DNA of 64,000 bases from the NCBI RefSeq assembly GCF_030848475.1, contig NZ_JAVDDS010000010.1, positions 1 through 64,000 of the forward strand, read 5' to 3'. Under the pieces are notes generated by a model. It had not been told where the DNA came from. It did no database searches and saw nothing but the letters and a program-made list of their open reading frames with translations. This document shows positions 47,191 through 57,468 of the stretch, piece after piece. Numbering within the stretch: the first letter of the stretch is position 1; every line of letters begins with the position of its first letter. A program made the translations under genes and the position numbers. The stretch is from Herbivorax alkaliphila (GTDB lineage: Bacteria > Bacillota > Clostridia > Acetivibrionales > Acetivibrionaceae).

Positions 47191-47810
47191 TAGCCTATAA
47201 CTCCTAATGCTTTTAATAATACCCCATAAGAATCAACATCCGGTACAAGGAAAAAATCACCTACTACCTTCCTACTTCCTTCTGAAAACTCAGTTTCAAT
47301 ATACAAAACCGAATCTGAAACTGCCCCAAATTGTATGGCAGGAACACTAAGTATTGCTCCAGCCATATCAATTGCAAGTTCAGGAACTGACGGCATAATA
47401 CTAAGGTTTGTTAAAGTTGAAAGAGAAGCCAAGTATGAACTTGCTAAAATATTTCCAATCTCCTGTAATGCCGATAGTTCTATTTCTTTAAACTCACTTT
47501 CATCTTTAATACTTCTTCCCATCAATATATTCACTAAAGTCCTAGCTGCATTACTTCTTAAAATAAACATAATGCTACCATTTATGTCTCCTGTAACATT
47601 TAAAAGAAGCCCCACTACAGGTATTTCTGCTCCTCCTAAAATTTCGTTTACATCTTTAAACTTCATCACTTTTACCTTAGGAACATCCATATCTATTTTT
47701 TTGTTTAACATTTTAGATAAAGCTGTTACTGCATTCCCTGCTCCTATATTTCCTATTTCCCTTAAAACGTCCATATGCAAATTGTCTAAGTTATCAATGT
47801 TAAGACTCAT
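47190..47810 (-). CDS. cheC: CheC CheY-P phosphatase
   Basis: About 206 aa. ATG at 47810 (MSLNIDN) follows GGGAGTG by 7 nt; the frame is open to 47834. Two phosphatase motifs: REIGNIGAGNAVTALS and QEIGNILASSYLASLS, each with Glu and Asn. Dephosphorylates CheY-P and binds CheD. The start overlaps the cheW end by 11 nt. Confidence 0.93.
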   Translation of the reverse strand: MSLNIDNLDNLHMDVLREIGNIGAGNAVTALSKMLNKKIDMDVPKVKVMKFKDVNEILGGAEIPVVGLLLNVTGDINGSIMFILRSNAARTLVNILMGRSIKDESEFKEIELSALQEIGNILASSYLASLSTLTNLSIMPSVPELAIDMAGAILSVPAIQFGAVSDSVLYIETEFSEGSRKVVGDFFLVPDVDSYGVLLKALGVIG

Positions 47811-48270
47811 TATTTTCACTCCCGATTTCATCAATATCTGCTAACTTTTCAAAATTTAAAAGAGTTATTATTCTGTCGCCAACTTTTCCCACTCCCAATA
47901 TATAATCTAAAGAGAGATCGTTAGTAAAATTTGATACACTTTCAATAGCCTCTTCTTTTAGTTGTAAGACTTCATCAATTTCATCAACTATTACACCAAA
48001 TGAAATCTCTTTTAATTGAAGAATTATTATCCTTGTCTCCTCAGTCGCTTCTAAAGACTCAAAACCAAACTTCGCTCTTATATCCATTACTGGAATTATC
48101 TCACCTCTTAAATTTACAACTCCTTTTATATAATGTGGTGTCTTAGGTACTCTTGTGGCAGGAAGCATTTTTTCTATTGTAGTAACTTTTTGAATGTCCA
48201 AGCCATAGTCCTCATTTCCCAGCTTAAATACAACAAACTGCCTATTTTTAATATCAACACTCTCACTCAT
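47800..48270 (-). CDS. cheW: CheW adaptor
   Basis: Product of 156 aa, single CheW domain (RQFVVFKLGNEDYGLDIQKV; VNLRGEIIPVMDIRAKFGF). Couples chemoreceptors to CheA. Between cheA and cheC. Confidence 0.94.
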   Translation of the reverse strand: MSESVDIKNRQFVVFKLGNEDYGLDIQKVTTIEKMLPATRVPKTPHYIKGVVNLRGEIIPVMDIRAKFGFESLEATEETRIIILQLKEISFGVIVDEIDEVLQLKEEAIESVSNFTNDLSLDYILGVGKVGDRIITLLNFEKLADIDEIGSENNES

Positions 48271-48320
48271 TGATTTATAACCCCCTTCTTTATGGCGACA
48301 TAAATTTTAACATACTACTC

Positions 48321-50381
48321 TTAAACAGCTAATGAATTCACATCTATTATCAATGCCACATTTCCATCTCCTAATATAGTTGCTCCTGCAATACACTTAA
48401 TGCCCGAAAGAAGCTTTCCAAGTGATTTTATAACCACTTCTCTTTGGCCAATTAATGAATCTACTAAAAATCCTGATAATCTTTCACCCTTTTTCACAAT
48501 AACAACTGTCATATTTTTCTTTTGGTCATCATTTTCAGGTACTTGCAAAACTTTACCCAGTCTTACAACAGGAACTACCATATTTCTAAGTAAAATCACT
48601 TCCTGATTTTGAACCATTTTTATTTGTTCAGGAGTTATTTTTATAATTTCTTTAGTACTGTTTAAAGGTATAGCATACTTTTCTTTCCCAATTACCACTA
48701 ATAAAGCCTGTATTATTGCAAGGGTAAGTGGAAGCCTTATTATAAACTTACTTCCTACACCTTTCTCAGTTTCAACTTCAACTATACCACCTAATTGCTC
48801 TATTTTAGTTTTTACAACATCAAGTCCTACTCCTCTGCCTGAAAGATCTGTTATTTTATCAGAAGTACTAAATGATGGCTTAAATAAGAAATCAATAATA
48901 TCTTTTTTGGATAGATTCTCTGCCATATCTTTTTTTATTACACCTCTATCAATTGCCTTTTTCTTTACTTTTTCTAGGTTGATTCCCTGACCATCATCTT
49001 CTACCTCAATGACAACATTATTCCCATCCTGATATGCCTTTAAATTAATATGTCCAGCTACTGATTTTCCAATATTTTTTCTTTTTTCTGTTGATTCCAA
49101 TCCATGATCTGCAGAGTTTCTTATTAAATGTATTAAAGGATCTCCAATTTCATCAATAACTGTTCTGTCAAGCTCCGTCTCTGTTCCTGTCATATTAAGC
49201 TCTATATCTTTTCCAAGCTCTTTTGAAACATCTCTAATCATCCTTGGAAATCTATTGAAAACCAAATCCACTGGAACCATTCTTACCTTCATTACTGCAT
49301 CATGAAGGTTTGTCGTTATTCTCTCTAAATATTCAACAGCTTCATCATAACTTTGTGAAGTCTCAACATCATCTAGCCCTTCAAGGCGAGTCTTAATAAT
49401 GATAAGTTCGCTTACAAGGTTCATTAAAACATCAAGTCTATCAATGTCAACTCTTACTGTTTTACCTGTTTTCGCTTTATGGGCTTTCATTTTTGATTTC
49501 TTTTTATCTTTCTCTGTATCTTTTTCCTCTTCTTCCAAATTAGTATTTTTTATAGAATGTTCTTCATAAGCCTCCTGCACCTGTGATTCATCAGCTTTTT
49601 TATCATCAATAGATCCAATAACAACTTTTTCAACTTCAGCTATATGATTAATTTCTTTAGTAAAAACCGAATCATCTTCTTTTGTTACACATATAACTGT
49701 GAATTCAAAATCAAATTTTTCATCTTCTATATCTTCAACTCTTGGCTCTGACCTTATAATTTCTCCATACTTTTCAAGAGTCTGAAAAATTATAAATGAA
49801 CGTGCAGATTTTAGCACACAGCTTTTATTTAGTATAATTGTAATTTCAAAAACATTCATGTCCATAGAATAGGCCTTATTTACTGCGTTTTGTTCAAATT
49901 GGTCGAGTTTAAAATTTGCTGTTTCATACTGTGATTTTTCAGTTGTTTTCTTTTTTCTGTCCTTTGAAGAAGCAGCTTTTCCTCCTTCATTTTCCCCTTT
50001 TTTATCCAATACAGAGTTTAATTCATTTATTATCTCAGTATAATCGTTATCTCCTTCACTTCCTTCGTTCATAATATTTTCCGTATAAAATTCCAGTGCA
50101 TCTAAGCATTTAAACAATAAATCAATCAATTCAGATTTGATTCTTACTTCATTACTTCTCACAGCATGCAAAACATTTTCCATGTCATGAGTTAATTTAG
50201 CCATTTTGCTAAACCCCATAGTTCCAGACATGCCCTTTAATGTATGAGCTACCCTAAATATTTCATCCAAAACAGACTTGTCCTGAGGGTTTTTCTCTAA
50301 ACTTAGAAGCGATTGATTAAGTGACTGTAAATGCTCTTTACTTTCATCGATAAAAATTTCTAAATATTGACTCATATCCAT
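48321..50381 (-). CDS. cheA: CheA histidine kinase
   Basis: Product of 686 aa with all five domains. HPt domain with H46 (RVAHTLKGMSGTMGF); a variable P2 linked by charged segments (EKDKKKSKMKAHKAK); dimerisation helices (SELIIIKTRLEGLD); ATPase with the N box LIHLIRNSADHGLE and G box GRGVGLDVVK; and a CheW-like C-terminal domain. Central kinase of the operon. Stop overlaps into the start order with cheB. Confidence 0.96.
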   Translation of the reverse strand: MDMSQYLEIFIDESKEHLQSLNQSLLSLEKNPQDKSVLDEIFRVAHTLKGMSGTMGFSKMAKLTHDMENVLHAVRSNEVRIKSELIDLLFKCLDALEFYTENIMNEGSEGDNDYTEIINELNSVLDKKGENEGGKAASSKDRKKKTTEKSQYETANFKLDQFEQNAVNKAYSMDMNVFEITIILNKSCVLKSARSFIIFQTLEKYGEIIRSEPRVEDIEDEKFDFEFTVICVTKEDDSVFTKEINHIAEVEKVVIGSIDDKKADESQVQEAYEEHSIKNTNLEEEEKDTEKDKKKSKMKAHKAKTGKTVRVDIDRLDVLMNLVSELIIIKTRLEGLDDVETSQSYDEAVEYLERITTNLHDAVMKVRMVPVDLVFNRFPRMIRDVSKELGKDIELNMTGTETELDRTVIDEIGDPLIHLIRNSADHGLESTEKRKNIGKSVAGHINLKAYQDGNNVVIEVEDDGQGINLEKVKKKAIDRGVIKKDMAENLSKKDIIDFLFKPSFSTSDKITDLSGRGVGLDVVKTKIEQLGGIVEVETEKGVGSKFIIRLPLTLAIIQALLVVIGKEKYAIPLNSTKEIIKITPEQIKMVQNQEVILLRNMVVPVVRLGKVLQVPENDDQKKNMTVVIVKKGERLSGFLVDSLIGQREVVIKSLGKLLSGIKCIAGATILGDGNVALIIDVNSLAV

Positions 50382-51445
50382 TATTTATGCACCCCCATGG
50401 TTTTCATAATTTCATTTGCTATTTCGTCTAACGCTGCTACAACATCTACCACACCTTTTAATATTGCCTCTTTAGGCATTCCAAACACTATACAGCTTTT
50501 TTTATCCTGAGCAATAATATGTGCATTATTTGTATTTTTAAGTATCTCAACTCCTTCACTTCCGTCTCTGCCCATGCCAGTCATTATAACTCCTATAATG
50601 TTTTTAAAATTAGTATTCGATAACGACTTCATCATTACATCTACTGAAGGTCTATGTCCATTTACAGGTGGATCTTTTGACAGTTTTATTTTAAGTACAT
50701 TTTCAGAAGATTTACTTACCATCAAATGAGAATCTCCTGGTGCAATGTACACATGTGAACCTTTAATAACTTCATTATCTTCAGCTTCTTTTACCTTAAC
50801 CTTGCTTATGTAATCAATTCTGTCTGCTAAAGATTTTGTAAATCCTGGAGGCATATGCTGTACAACTAAAAATGCTGCTTCCACATTTGGATGAATTGAA
50901 GAAATAAGCTTTTGTAATGCTTTTGGACCACCTGTTGAAGTTCCTATTGCAACAATATATTTTAATTCTGTTTTTTCTTTCACTAAATCCTCATCTATTA
51001 AAAATTTTTCTTTATTACTATCATAATTATCTAATGCTCTTCCTGCAATTTTTATTTTTTGTACTATTTCGTTTTTTTTCTCCTCACCAGACATATGAAA
51101 TATATTTGAAGGTTTTGTAATAAAGTCAATCGCTCCATCATCTAAAGCTTTAATGGTGGCTTCTGCTCCTTCTTTGCTAACACTACTAAGCATTATGACA
51201 GATACTTTAAGCAATCTGTTAAGCTCTTTGAGACACAAAAGACCATCCATAACAGGCATGTTAATATCTAAAGTTACTACATCAGGATTTAAGACTTTAG
51301 CCTTTTTTATAGCATCAAGACCATTTTTAGCAGTATCAATAACTTCAATCTCATCATCGCTGCTCAAAATATCCCGTATTACTTTTCTCATAAAAGCTGA
51401 ATCATCTACAATCATCACTTTTACTTTTTTATTAAGTCTTTTCAT
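50381..51445 (-). CDS. cheB: CheB methylesterase
   Basis: Product of 354 aa. Receiver domain with D60 (VVTLDINMPVMDG), then the esterase with Ser in GTSTGGP, His in QHMPPGFTKSLADRI and Asp in MTGMGRDGSEG. Removes methyl groups from chemoreceptors after CheA phosphorylation. No cheR is seen in this window. Weak ribosome site (AAGGG, about 12 nt). Confidence 0.94.
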   Translation of the reverse strand: MKRLNKKVKVMIVDDSAFMRKVIRDILSSDDEIEVIDTAKNGLDAIKKAKVLNPDVVTLDINMPVMDGLLCLKELNRLLKVSVIMLSSVSKEGAEATIKALDDGAIDFITKPSNIFHMSGEEKKNEIVQKIKIAGRALDNYDSNKEKFLIDEDLVKEKTELKYIVAIGTSTGGPKALQKLISSIHPNVEAAFLVVQHMPPGFTKSLADRIDYISKVKVKEAEDNEVIKGSHVYIAPGDSHLMVSKSSENVLKIKLSKDPPVNGHRPSVDVMMKSLSNTNFKNIIGVIMTGMGRDGSEGVEILKNTNNAHIIAQDKKSCIVFGMPKEAILKGVVDVVAALDEIANEIMKTMGVHK

Positions 51446-51452
51446 AAAATAA

Positions 51453-52133
51453 TCAGCCCTTTTTAATAAGTCTTCTCTGCTCTTGAAATATATAACTTAC
51501 TATTTTCTCCCTTGCCTTCTCACTAATTTTCTCAAATGACACTCCAATTTCATACTTGTATTCTCCTCTATCAACTCCATATTCACTAAACCTTACTACT
51601 TTCCCACGAAAGCCCACTTTATCAAAATCATTTAAAAACAATTCACATTCAAGAATATCTCCAACACTAACCCTATTGGTTAATTTTATACAAACCCCTC
51701 CACCACTTAAGTCTCTAGTTATTGTTTTTTTTAAATCTTCACCTTTTTTTAAATTGGATTTTGAAGCTTTTATTACTTTATATTTAATTGGATTTGTACA
51801 TTCAAACCTAAAAAACTCTCTTCTTTGAATTTTTTTTATATCACTTAATGTATTTATCTTTAAAACTCTAATATCATTTCTTTTAATTCTTTCTATAACT
51901 TCAGCTTCAAATTGATAAAAATTTTCCTTTTGAATGAAGTATATCTCTAAATTGGCTCCTTTTTCTATAGGATATAATCTCCCTTTATATATAGGTGCTA
52001 AAATATACAAAATTTTATCATGCTCAGTCCACTCTAACTGACTTACAAATTCAGGGCTTTTTTCCTCATCACTTAATTTCATTTCCAGCTTCAGACCTTC
52101 TTTGAGCTGATTAAAATTCATATTTTTCACCAC
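51453..52133 (-). CDS. YcgR-like PilZ c-di-GMP flagellar brake
   Basis: Product of 226 aa: N-terminal YcgR-type beta domain and a C-terminal PilZ domain. c-di-GMP motif RxxxR is in QRREFFRFE and the DxSxxG is in TRDLSGGGV. Binds c-di-GMP and slows or blocks motor function in the family. Located between flhG and cheB, as is usual in Clostridia. Confidence 0.92.
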   Translation of the reverse strand: MVKNMNFNQLKEGLKLEMKLSDEEKSPEFVSQLEWTEHDKILYILAPIYKGRLYPIEKGANLEIYFIQKENFYQFEAEVIERIKRNDIRVLKINTLSDIKKIQRREFFRFECTNPIKYKVIKASKSNLKKGEDLKKTITRDLSGGGVCIKLTNRVSVGDILECELFLNDFDKVGFRGKVVRFSEYGVDRGEYKYEIGVSFEKISEKAREKIVSYIFQEQRRLIKKG

Positions 52134-52162
52134 CTTTGTCCTAAAAACAGCAAAGAATCTAT

Positions 52163-53074
52163 TTATCCATTTAAAATGTTAACAAATCTGCTTACAAAAC
52201 TTTTTATTCCTGTTGTACTTCCACTATCAGCATTATTTTTTATTTCTAAAAGATTTTTTGATATATCTTTAATTTGCTTTGATGCCATACTCTTTGGAAA
52301 ACTTAAGGAAAAAGGCTGCTGCATTTTTACAGCTTTTATCACCATATTATCCTGAGGTATAAATCCTAATGGCTGAAGTTTTACTTCTAAAAACCTTTTT
52401 GTAACCATTGAAAGTTTATTTGTAATATCACTTGCCTCATTGACACTTTCTGCCCTATTTATAATCAATCTAACTGTCTTATTAACATCTCTTTTAGATA
52501 TCACCTTTATAAGTGCATAAGCATCTGTAATAGATGTAGGCTCTGGAGTAGCAACAAGCACCACTTCATCTGCTGCCATAACAAAACTCATTACATTGTC
52601 TGAAAGGCCTGCTCCTGTATCAATAAGTATTACATCTGACATCTTATCTAAAAGTGAAATATTTGCAAGAAATTTTTGAATCTGATAATTATCAAGCTTT
52701 GCCAAATCTTCAATACCTGATCCACCAGCAATAAATTTAATATTTTTAGGTCCATCAGATAATATTTCAACAATATTTTTGTTATTGTATATAACATCCA
52801 CCAAAGTATACTTAGGAACAACGCCAAGTAATACATCTATGTTTCCCAGACCTAAATCTGCGTCCATAATTGTAACCCTTTTGCCCATCTCACTTAATGC
52901 AATAGCTAAGTTTATAGTTATATTTGTCTTTCCAACTCCACCCTTGCCACTGGTTACAGTAATTACTTTGGCCGACTTATTTTTCTGGACAACCTTTTCA
53001 TCAGCTTCACTTATAGGCTCTTTAAGTTTTAAATTATCTATAATTTGTCTTAATTTATTCGCTTGATCCATCAT
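52163..53074 (-). CDS. flhG: FlhG (MinD-like flagellar number regulator)
   Basis: Product of 303 aa. MinD/ParA-type ATPase with deviant Walker A GKGGVGKTNITINLA and DADLGLGNIDVLLG. Partner of FlhF in placing flagella. Three bp after flhF. Confidence 0.93.
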   Translation of the reverse strand: MMDQANKLRQIIDNLKLKEPISEADEKVVQKNKSAKVITVTSGKGGVGKTNITINLAIALSEMGKRVTIMDADLGLGNIDVLLGVVPKYTLVDVIYNNKNIVEILSDGPKNIKFIAGGSGIEDLAKLDNYQIQKFLANISLLDKMSDVILIDTGAGLSDNVMSFVMAADEVVLVATPEPTSITDAYALIKVISKRDVNKTVRLIINRAESVNEASDITNKLSMVTKRFLEVKLQPLGFIPQDNMVIKAVKMQQPFSLSFPKSMASKQIKDISKNLLEIKNNADSGSTTGIKSFVSRFVNILNG

Positions 53075-53077
53075 CCA

Positions 53078-54283
53078 CTAAATGCTCCCTATTAGATTTT
53101 TTGTTATTTTATCTATATTTGCCATTTCTATATCGTCAGGTACATTTTGTCCATTTGTCACATAAGAAAGGGGTTTGTCTGCGTATTGTTTTACATTTAG
53201 AATAGTTCCTAACGAAGGAGTTTCATCTAGCTTGGTAAAAATCAACTTGTAGTTTCCTAAAAAACTATAACTATCAATAATTTCTTTGCAATTATTCTTT
53301 CCTGTAGTTGTACTTAAAACCAAAAACATTTCATCTGCACAAGATGCTTTTACCAAAGTCTTAAGTTCATTAAATTGAGGCTTATTCCTGCTGCTTCTGC
53401 CAGCAGTATCGATAAAGATAATGTCTTTATCCTGGTAGCTTTCAATTACACTGTTTATTTCATTTAAAGAATAGACCACCTCTAAAGGCATTCCAAGTAT
53501 TTCAGCATAGGTTTTTAGCTGATCTACTGCTGCAATCCTATAGGTATCGGCAGTAATAAGTCCTACATTTTTTTTGTGGTTTAAAGCATAACTTGCTGCA
53601 ATTTTCGCTAAAGTTGTAGTCTTTCCTACTCCTGTTGGACCTACGAAGATAACTACTGTTGGCTTTCCATCTTCTCTTAGCTTTATTGTTTCAGGTTTTC
53701 CGAGCATTCCGGATATAAGATTGTAAAGTATCAACGCCGTATCATTAACACTTATATTTGAATTGCATCTTTCCCCAGCTATTTTTAGCAGCTGTTTGAT
53801 GATTTTAGTGTCCACTTCATTATTTTTAAGATTATTATGAAAAAGTTCCATTACTTTTGAAACACATTGTTCTTTTGATGCTTCATTAGATTTCTTTTCA
53901 GGTTGTTGAACTTTATCATATATTTTTTGAAGTATGTTTTCCATACTATTAACCTTATTCTCCAACAACATGATTTTTTCCTCTTTTTCTGTCGATTTAC
54001 TTTTCACTTCATTATAATTTTCTTCATTCTTTTTAATATTATCATTATTCTGCCCGTTATTATAAAAGGGCTGCCTGTTATCATAAGAGGGTTTTTTTGC
54101 CTTTATATTTTGATATTCATCAATTGCTGCTAAAACCTCAATCATTGGCTTTGACATAAAATTCAAAAGCCCTTTCTGCTTTATCTTTCTGGTGTTTAGT
54201 ATTACTGCTTCATTTCCTAAATCCATTTTTACTTTTAGCATAGCCTCGTGGGCATCTTTTCCCATATACCTTCTTACTTTCAT
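53078..54283 (-). CDS. flhF: FlhF signal-recognition-like GTPase
   Basis: Product of 401 aa. An N-terminal basic B domain with a low-complexity Asn/Lys region (DNRQPFYNNGQNNDN) leads to the NG domain with P-loop GPTGVGKTTTLAKIAA, DTYRIAAVDQL and IDTAGRSSRN. Sets flagellar position. ATG overlaps the flhA stop. Confidence 0.93.
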   Translation of the reverse strand: MKVRRYMGKDAHEAMLKVKMDLGNEAVILNTRKIKQKGLLNFMSKPMIEVLAAIDEYQNIKAKKPSYDNRQPFYNNGQNNDNIKKNEENYNEVKSKSTEKEEKIMLLENKVNSMENILQKIYDKVQQPEKKSNEASKEQCVSKVMELFHNNLKNNEVDTKIIKQLLKIAGERCNSNISVNDTALILYNLISGMLGKPETIKLREDGKPTVVIFVGPTGVGKTTTLAKIAASYALNHKKNVGLITADTYRIAAVDQLKTYAEILGMPLEVVYSLNEINSVIESYQDKDIIFIDTAGRSSRNKPQFNELKTLVKASCADEMFLVLSTTTGKNNCKEIIDSYSFLGNYKLIFTKLDETPSLGTILNVKQYADKPLSYVTNGQNVPDDIEMANIDKITKNLIGSI

Positions 54284-56307
54284 TAAATACTCACCGTCCC
54301 AACAGCTTGAACCTGTATATCAGGATCAAGTTCATTATATGATAACACTACCAATCCTGGTATGGACTGATCTGCAAGTCTTTTAAAATATAACCTTACA
54401 ACAGGTGATGATAATACAATAGGCTGTTGTCCTAACTGCATAAGCTTTTGAACTTGCTTTGATAAATTATTTATAATTGAATTAATTAACCCCGGCTCTA
54501 TATTTAGAAAAGAACCGGTTTCAGTTTTTTGAACAGAGTCCATAATTACCTGCTCTAATTTTGGATCTAATGTTATTACCGATGACTTTTTCTCTTTCAT
54601 GAACTTTTTGGAAATAGCTCTTCCTAAAGACTGTCTTACATATTCAGTTAACATATCTGTGTCATTTGTAGTTGGAGCATAGTCAGCTAATGTTTCTAGA
54701 ATTGTTACCATATCTCTTATAGATATACCCTCCCTTAAAAGGTTTGCAACAACTTTTTGGATTTCTCCAATTGACATTACTTTAGGAACAAGTTCTTCAA
54801 CTATAGCAGGATAATTTTCCTTTACTTTTTCTATAATTGTCTGAACCTCCTGTCTTCCAGTAAGTTCATGTGCATAACTTTTGATAACTTCTGTAAGATG
54901 AGTAGCTATAATAGATGGAGGATCAACTACAGTATAACCTAACATTTCAGCTTTATCCCTTTGTGTCTCATTTATCCATACTGCTGGAAGACCAAAAGCA
55001 GGCTCAGTGGTATTAATACCTGATATCTCCTCTTCCACAACTCCAGGACTCATTGCAAGATAGTGGTCAAGCATTAGTTCTCCATCTGCCACCTCAACTC
55101 CTTTAATTTTTATAATATATTGATTGGGGCTAAGCCCAATATTATCCCTTAACCTTATTACAGGAACTATCATCCCCATATCTAGGGCAAGCTGTCTTCT
55201 TATCATAACAACCCTGTCCAGCAAGTCACCTCCTTGATTTACATCTGCCAAAGGAATTATGCCATATCCAAATTCTAATTCAATAGGGTCTACTTGAAGA
55301 AGATTTACTACATTCTCAGGCTTTCTTATTTCCTCAACCTCTTCTTCTTCCCCTTGCTCTTCTTCCTGTTTTTCAACTTCTTCTTTTTGTTTAGAAAGCA
55401 CCACTCCTATAATTATAAATGCTGTTCCCAATGTAAAAAATGGCAGTGTCGCTAGGGGAATTGCCAGCAATATACAAAAACCTCCAGCTATAAAAAACAC
55501 TTTAGGATTGTAAAGTATCTGCTGCCTTAAATCATCACTTAACCCTCCATCTGATGCAGACCTTGTAACTATAAGTCCTGTTGCAAATGAGACTAACAGA
55601 GCTGGAATCTGACTTACAAGACCATCTCCAATTGTAAGTATTGTATAGTTTTCAAGTGCAAAACTAAAATCTTCTCCTCTTATTACAGTTCCAATTATCA
55701 AACCACCAGTTATGTTAAGTATAGTAATAATAATTCCTGCTATAGCATCTCCTTTAACAAACTTTGTGGCTCCATCCATTGCTCCGTAAAAATCCGCTTC
55801 TCTCTGAATTTTTTTTCGTCTCGCCTTAGCTTCAACATCATTTATAAGTCCTGCATTTAAATCTGCATCAATAGCCATCTGCTTTCCCGGCATTGCATCT
55901 AGTGTAAATCTTGCAGCAACTTCTGACACTCTTTCAGTTCCCTTTGTTATAACAAGAAACTGAACAATCATAATAATTAAAAATATAATAAAACCTACAA
56001 CCAGATTTCCTTGAGCTACAAATGTTCCAAATCCCTCAATAACTCTTCCAGCTTCACCCTCTGATAGCACCAATGTTGTAGACTTTATATTGAGAGATAA
56101 TCTATACATTGTAGTAAATAACAAAATAGATGGAAACACTGAAATCTGCAGAGCCTCTTTTGAATAAATAACATTTAGCAGAATAACCAACCCTGCGGAT
56201 ATGTTAATAGCAAGAAAAACATCCAGCAGTCCACCTGGAACAGGTATTATTATAATTAAAACAATAGCAACTACTAAAACAGCTACCGACATATCCCCAA
56301 ATTTCAT
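54283..56307 (-). CDS. flhA: FlhA export gate protein
   Basis: Product of 674 aa. N-terminal membrane domain of about eight helices with the conserved RFTLDAMPGKQMAIDADLNAG, then a cytoplasmic domain (VVDPPSIIATHLTEVIKSYA) that docks substrates and chaperones. Core of the flagellar type III export gate. Ends one base before flhB. Confidence 0.96.
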   Translation of the reverse strand: MKFGDMSVAVLVVAIVLIIIIPVPGGLLDVFLAINISAGLVILLNVIYSKEALQISVFPSILLFTTMYRLSLNIKSTTLVLSEGEAGRVIEGFGTFVAQGNLVVGFIIFLIIMIVQFLVITKGTERVSEVAARFTLDAMPGKQMAIDADLNAGLINDVEAKARRKKIQREADFYGAMDGATKFVKGDAIAGIIITILNITGGLIIGTVIRGEDFSFALENYTILTIGDGLVSQIPALLVSFATGLIVTRSASDGGLSDDLRQQILYNPKVFFIAGGFCILLAIPLATLPFFTLGTAFIIIGVVLSKQKEEVEKQEEEQGEEEEVEEIRKPENVVNLLQVDPIELEFGYGIIPLADVNQGGDLLDRVVMIRRQLALDMGMIVPVIRLRDNIGLSPNQYIIKIKGVEVADGELMLDHYLAMSPGVVEEEISGINTTEPAFGLPAVWINETQRDKAEMLGYTVVDPPSIIATHLTEVIKSYAHELTGRQEVQTIIEKVKENYPAIVEELVPKVMSIGEIQKVVANLLREGISIRDMVTILETLADYAPTTNDTDMLTEYVRQSLGRAISKKFMKEKKSSVITLDPKLEQVIMDSVQKTETGSFLNIEPGLINSIINNLSKQVQKLMQLGQQPIVLSSPVVRLYFKRLADQSIPGLVVLSYNELDPDIQVQAVGTVSI

Positions 56308-57468
56308 CTATTTCCTTCCTCTCTCACTGTTTTTCAAACCATATACGAAAGCTAATACTTCTGCAACAGCTTGATAAAGCTCTGGTGGTACTTTTTCTCC
56401 TATTTCAACAGCAGTAAATATTGCTCTTGCCAAGGGTTTATTTTCAACAATTTCCACACCATTTTCTTTTGCCGTTTCTTTTATTCTCAAAGCTATATAG
56501 TCCTGTCCCTTTGCCAAAACAAAGGGTGCATCTGAAATTTTAGCATCATACTTTACAGCAACTGCAAAATGTGTTGGATTTGTTATAACAACATCTGCAT
56601 CAGGTATATCCTGCATCATTCTTTTCATAGACATCTGTTTTTGTTTTTGCTTTATTTTTGATTTAATTTCAGGATTACCCTCTGACTGCTTATGCTCTTC
56701 TTTTACTTCATGTTTTGACATCTTAAGTTTTTTTTCATATTCCCACCATTGATACATATAATCAAAAACTCCTAAGATTAAAATTGCTATACACATTCTT
56801 ATTGCAACATTTGTACCAATAACTCCTATATAGGCTGCTATGCTTATTACATCCATATCCATTGTTTTTAATATATTTACCACTTCACCTCTAAGGTACA
56901 AAAAACCAATTAAGCCTATTACTGATATTTTAAAAATTGCCTTAACCAACTCTGTTAACGACCTTATTGAGAAAATTCTCTTTAATCCACTAAGTGGATT
57001 GAGTTTGCTTAATTTAAATTTCAAAGTTTTTGTAGTAAATAAAAATCCTACCTGTGCATACATTGTTATTAATGCCGTTAAAAAAGCTACAGCAAATATC
57101 GGAATTATTATTTTTAAATAAGCTACAACTGCCTGTGAAAACACTTTAAGTATTCCATCTAAAGTATAAAGCCCTTCCATTTTAGGTGATTGAGTATAAA
57201 AAACTTTAAATACTTCTAGAATTTTTTCATACATGTAGCTTCCAGAAATTCTTAAAGTAATAAACATGCATAAAAGTACTATGGCTGATGTCATTTCCTT
57301 GCTTTGAAGTACCTGTCCTTCTTCTCTAGCTTTCTTTCGCTTTTTAGGCGTAGCTTTTTCAGTTTTTTCACCACTATCCGCAAACTTTTGAAGATTTACA
57401 GGCATTAAATTTGATTTTATTTTATTATATTTAGCTAATTTTAATATACTGTGCCAACTTTTTTTCAT
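56308..57468 (-). CDS. flhB: FlhB export switch protein
   Basis: Product of 386 aa. Self-cleavage site NPTH is in VITNPTHFAVAVKYD. Four membrane helices and the basic N-terminal KTEKATPKKRKKAREEGQV typical of FlhB. Switches export from rod/hook to filament substrates. Overlaps fliR by 4 nt. Confidence 0.96.
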   Translation of the reverse strand: MKKSWHSILKLAKYNKIKSNLMPVNLQKFADSGEKTEKATPKKRKKAREEGQVLQSKEMTSAIVLLCMFITLRISGSYMYEKILEVFKVFYTQSPKMEGLYTLDGILKVFSQAVVAYLKIIIPIFAVAFLTALITMYAQVGFLFTTKTLKFKLSKLNPLSGLKRIFSIRSLTELVKAIFKISVIGLIGFLYLRGEVVNILKTMDMDVISIAAYIGVIGTNVAIRMCIAILILGVFDYMYQWWEYEKKLKMSKHEVKEEHKQSEGNPEIKSKIKQKQKQMSMKRMMQDIPDADVVITNPTHFAVAVKYDAKISDAPFVLAKGQDYIALRIKETAKENGVEIVENKPLARAIFTAVEIGEKVPPELYQAVAEVLAFVYGLKNSERGRK